The position numbers and the translations under genes were made by a program. The notes beneath the pieces were generated by a model. That model did not search any database. It had not been told where the DNA came from and saw nothing but the letters and a program-made list of their open reading frames with translations. From JAIBJP01 sp036506175 (lineage in GTDB: Bacteria > Actinomycetota > Thermoleophilia > Gaiellales > Gaiellaceae), in contig DASXSE010000057.1 of NCBI GenBank assembly GCA_036506175.1, positions 1 through 31,193 on the forward strand: a stretch of DNA of 31,193 nucleotides, given 5' to 3'. Below, in pieces: positions 30,321 through 31,193 of the stretch (the first letter of the stretch is position 1; every line of letters begins with the position of its first letter).

Positions 30321-30764
30321 CTAGAACGGAATGTCGTCGTCTGCGGCAGTCGCGCCGGCCTTGACGAAGTCGGATTGGTCGGCTGCGACGTCGGAGGGCG
30401 GGATGTACTGCGACTGGCCCTCGCCGTCGCCTCGCGAGCCGAGGAACTGAACGGTGTCGGCGATGATCTCGACCGCCTGGCGCTTCGTTCCGTCCTGGGC
30501 TTCCCATTCGCGCCAGTCGAGCCGGCCGTCCACCGCGACGGGCCTGCCCTTGGACAGGAACTGCGCGCAGCTCTCGCCCTGGTTACCCCAGACCGTGACG
30601 TCGAAGTAGTTCGGCTTGTCGCCCCATTCGCCGGTCGAAGCATCCTTCTGGCGGGTGTTGACGGCCAGGCGGAGCTTGCACACCGCCGTTCCGCTCGGCG
30701 TATGCCGCAGCTCGGGATCCTTCGTCAGGTTTCCGACGAGCACGACGCGGTTGATGTTTGCCAC
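30321..30764 (-). CDS. ssb: Single-stranded DNA-binding protein
   Basis: This 147-residue SSB starts at GTG 30764, with AGAGGAGAAAGG upstream. The OB fold covers about 1-110 (NRVVLVGNLTKDPELRHTPSG, VWGNQGESCAQFLSKGRPVAVDGRL). A short linker leads to the conserved acidic tip DDDIPF that recruits repair and replication partners. It is the second gene of the block. An SOS box lies just before its ribosome binding site, so DNA damage could raise ssb, rpsR and rplI without rpsF. Confidence 0.96.
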   Translation of the reverse strand: MANINRVVLVGNLTKDPELRHTPSGTAVCKLRLAVNTRQKDASTGEWGDKPNYFDVTVWGNQGESCAQFLSKGRPVAVDGRLDWREWEAQDGTKRQAVEIIADTVQFLGSRGDGEGQSQYIPPSDVAADQSDFVKAGATAADDDIPF

Positions 30765-30784
30765 GGCCTTTCTCCTCTCTTAAT

Positions 30785-30798
30785 CGAACACTCGTTCG
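30785..30798. promoter_or_regulatory. LexA (SOS) box upstream of ssb
   Basis: CGAAC-ACTC-GTTCG is a perfect match to the CGAAC-N4-GTTCG operator bound by LexA in Bacillus and actinobacteria. It lies 21-34 bases before the ssb GTG, in the 38-base spacer after rpsF. Confidence 0.8.
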
Positions 30799-30802
30799 GA
30801 TG

Positions 30803-31138
30803 CTACCCGGCCGATGGGACAGCCTCTTCCTCAACCCTGGACCTCGTCCGATCCGCAGGTCGCCGGATGGCCATGTGACGCATGACGTCGTCCGTGATCT
30901 TCATCACGCGAGTGATCTCCTCGAGCGTGGCCGGATCGGCGTCGAACTGCACCACGTGGTAGTTGGCCTCCCCCTTGTGCCGGATCTCGTAGGCAAGCTT
31001 GCGCCTGCCCCACGGCTCGTGGCCGACCCAGCTCCCGCCGCGCTTCTCGATCAGCTCACGCGTCCGCGCGAGGATCTCGTTTTGGCGCTCCTCGGTGAGC
31101 TCGGGATCGAGCATGAGCATGACTTCGTATGCGTTCAC
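30803..31138 (-). CDS. rpsF: Ribosomal protein S6
   Basis: This 111-residue S6 starts at GTG 31138, with AAGGAGG about 11 bases upstream. It begins NAYEVMLMLDPELTEE and has WGRRKLAYEIRHKGEANYHVVQFDAD, which are family hallmarks, and the helix DDVMRHMAIRR near the end. It forms a heterodimer with S18 on the 30S platform. It is the first gene of the ribosomal/replication block visible here. Confidence 0.96.
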   Translation of the reverse strand: MNAYEVMLMLDPELTEERQNEILARTRELIEKRGGSWVGHEPWGRRKLAYEIRHKGEANYHVVQFDADPATLEEITRVMKITDDVMRHMAIRRPADRTRSRVEEEAVPSAG

Positions 31139-31166
31139 GGTTCCCGAATCCTCCTTCCCTCGGTCT

Positions 31167-31191
31167 AGCGGCCTCGCCGGCTCGCGCCGCT
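31167..31191 (-). promoter_or_regulatory. Hairpin in the rpsF leader
   Basis: AGCGGC and GCCGCT form a six-pair stem with a 13-base loop about 30 bases before the rpsF start, at the very edge of the window. In many bacteria the rpsF leader binds the S6:S18 complex for autoregulation. I cannot confirm that motif from the part visible here. Confidence 0.3.
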
Positions 31192-31193
31192 CG

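Noticed and set aside
1..31193. tRNA, rRNA, CRISPR arrays, insertion sequences and prophage genes
   Set aside because: I found no cloverleaf-like sequences, spaced repeats, transposase or phage proteins. The only repeat-like element is the small one at 2574-2745.

Overview
The window is GC-rich (visibly well over 60% G+C) and comes from a bacterium. It contains GAAC-N4-GTTC SOS boxes of the Gram-positive/actinobacterial type, a compact rpsF-ssb-rpsR-rplI-dnaB block, a GAF-GAF-PucR regulator and an ECF sigma factor with a membrane-anchored tail. My inference is an actinobacterium, perhaps a deep-branching class such as Thermoleophilia. The taxonomy is not proven by the sequence.

Layout. Positions 1-2577 (+ strand) carry a truncated universal stress protein, a cNMP-binding/CBS/DUF294 nucleotidyltransferase-like protein and a second universal stress protein. 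A 172-bp highly structured intergenic element follows (2574-2745). From 21169 down to 2773 everything lies on the - strand, nearly gapless: fdhB, fdhA, a SIMPL-domain lipoprotein, a PucR-type regulator, gmaS, mgsA, mgsB, mgsC, mgdB, mgdC, mgdD, mgdA, fhs and fchA. Many junctions are ATGA, GTGA or TGATG overlaps. Divergently, 21249-22776 (+) carries the ECF sigma factor and a stand-alone receiver protein, closed by a strong terminator. A membrane-anchored Pro-rich protein (-) follows, then fdhD, a methyltransferase and mobA (+), a VOC protein and purA (-), and finally the replication/ribosomal block dnaB, rplI, rpsR, ssb, rpsF (-), which runs to the window end.

How the genes work together. The long - strand cluster reads as a pathway for growth on methylamine through N-methylglutamate. 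GmaS makes gamma-glutamylmethylamide. MgsABC converts it to N-methylglutamate. MgdABCD, homologous to heterotetrameric sarcosine oxidase, oxidises that to glutamate and passes the carbon to tetrahydrofolate. FchA and Fhs can take methenyl-THF to formate with ATP gain, and FdhAB oxidises formate to CO2 with NAD+ as the likely acceptor. FdhD and MobA serve the Mo/W cofactor of FdhA. A methylene-THF dehydrogenase (FolD-type) and the Sec machinery (SelA, SelB, tRNA-Sec, SelD) are not in the window.

The most important annotation point is that fdhA is one gene interrupted by an in-frame TGA at 18528-18530. The TGA sits where formate dehydrogenases carry Sec or Cys, and a SECIS-like hairpin with a GGTC apical loop lies directly downstream. 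Gene callers will split it into a 350-codon and a 512-codon fragment. Other points of interest are the two SOS boxes before ssb and dnaB, the loss of one Fe-S site in FdhA, a predicted extra [2Fe-2S] site in MgdC, and a shared membrane-tail architecture in the sigma factor and its neighbour.
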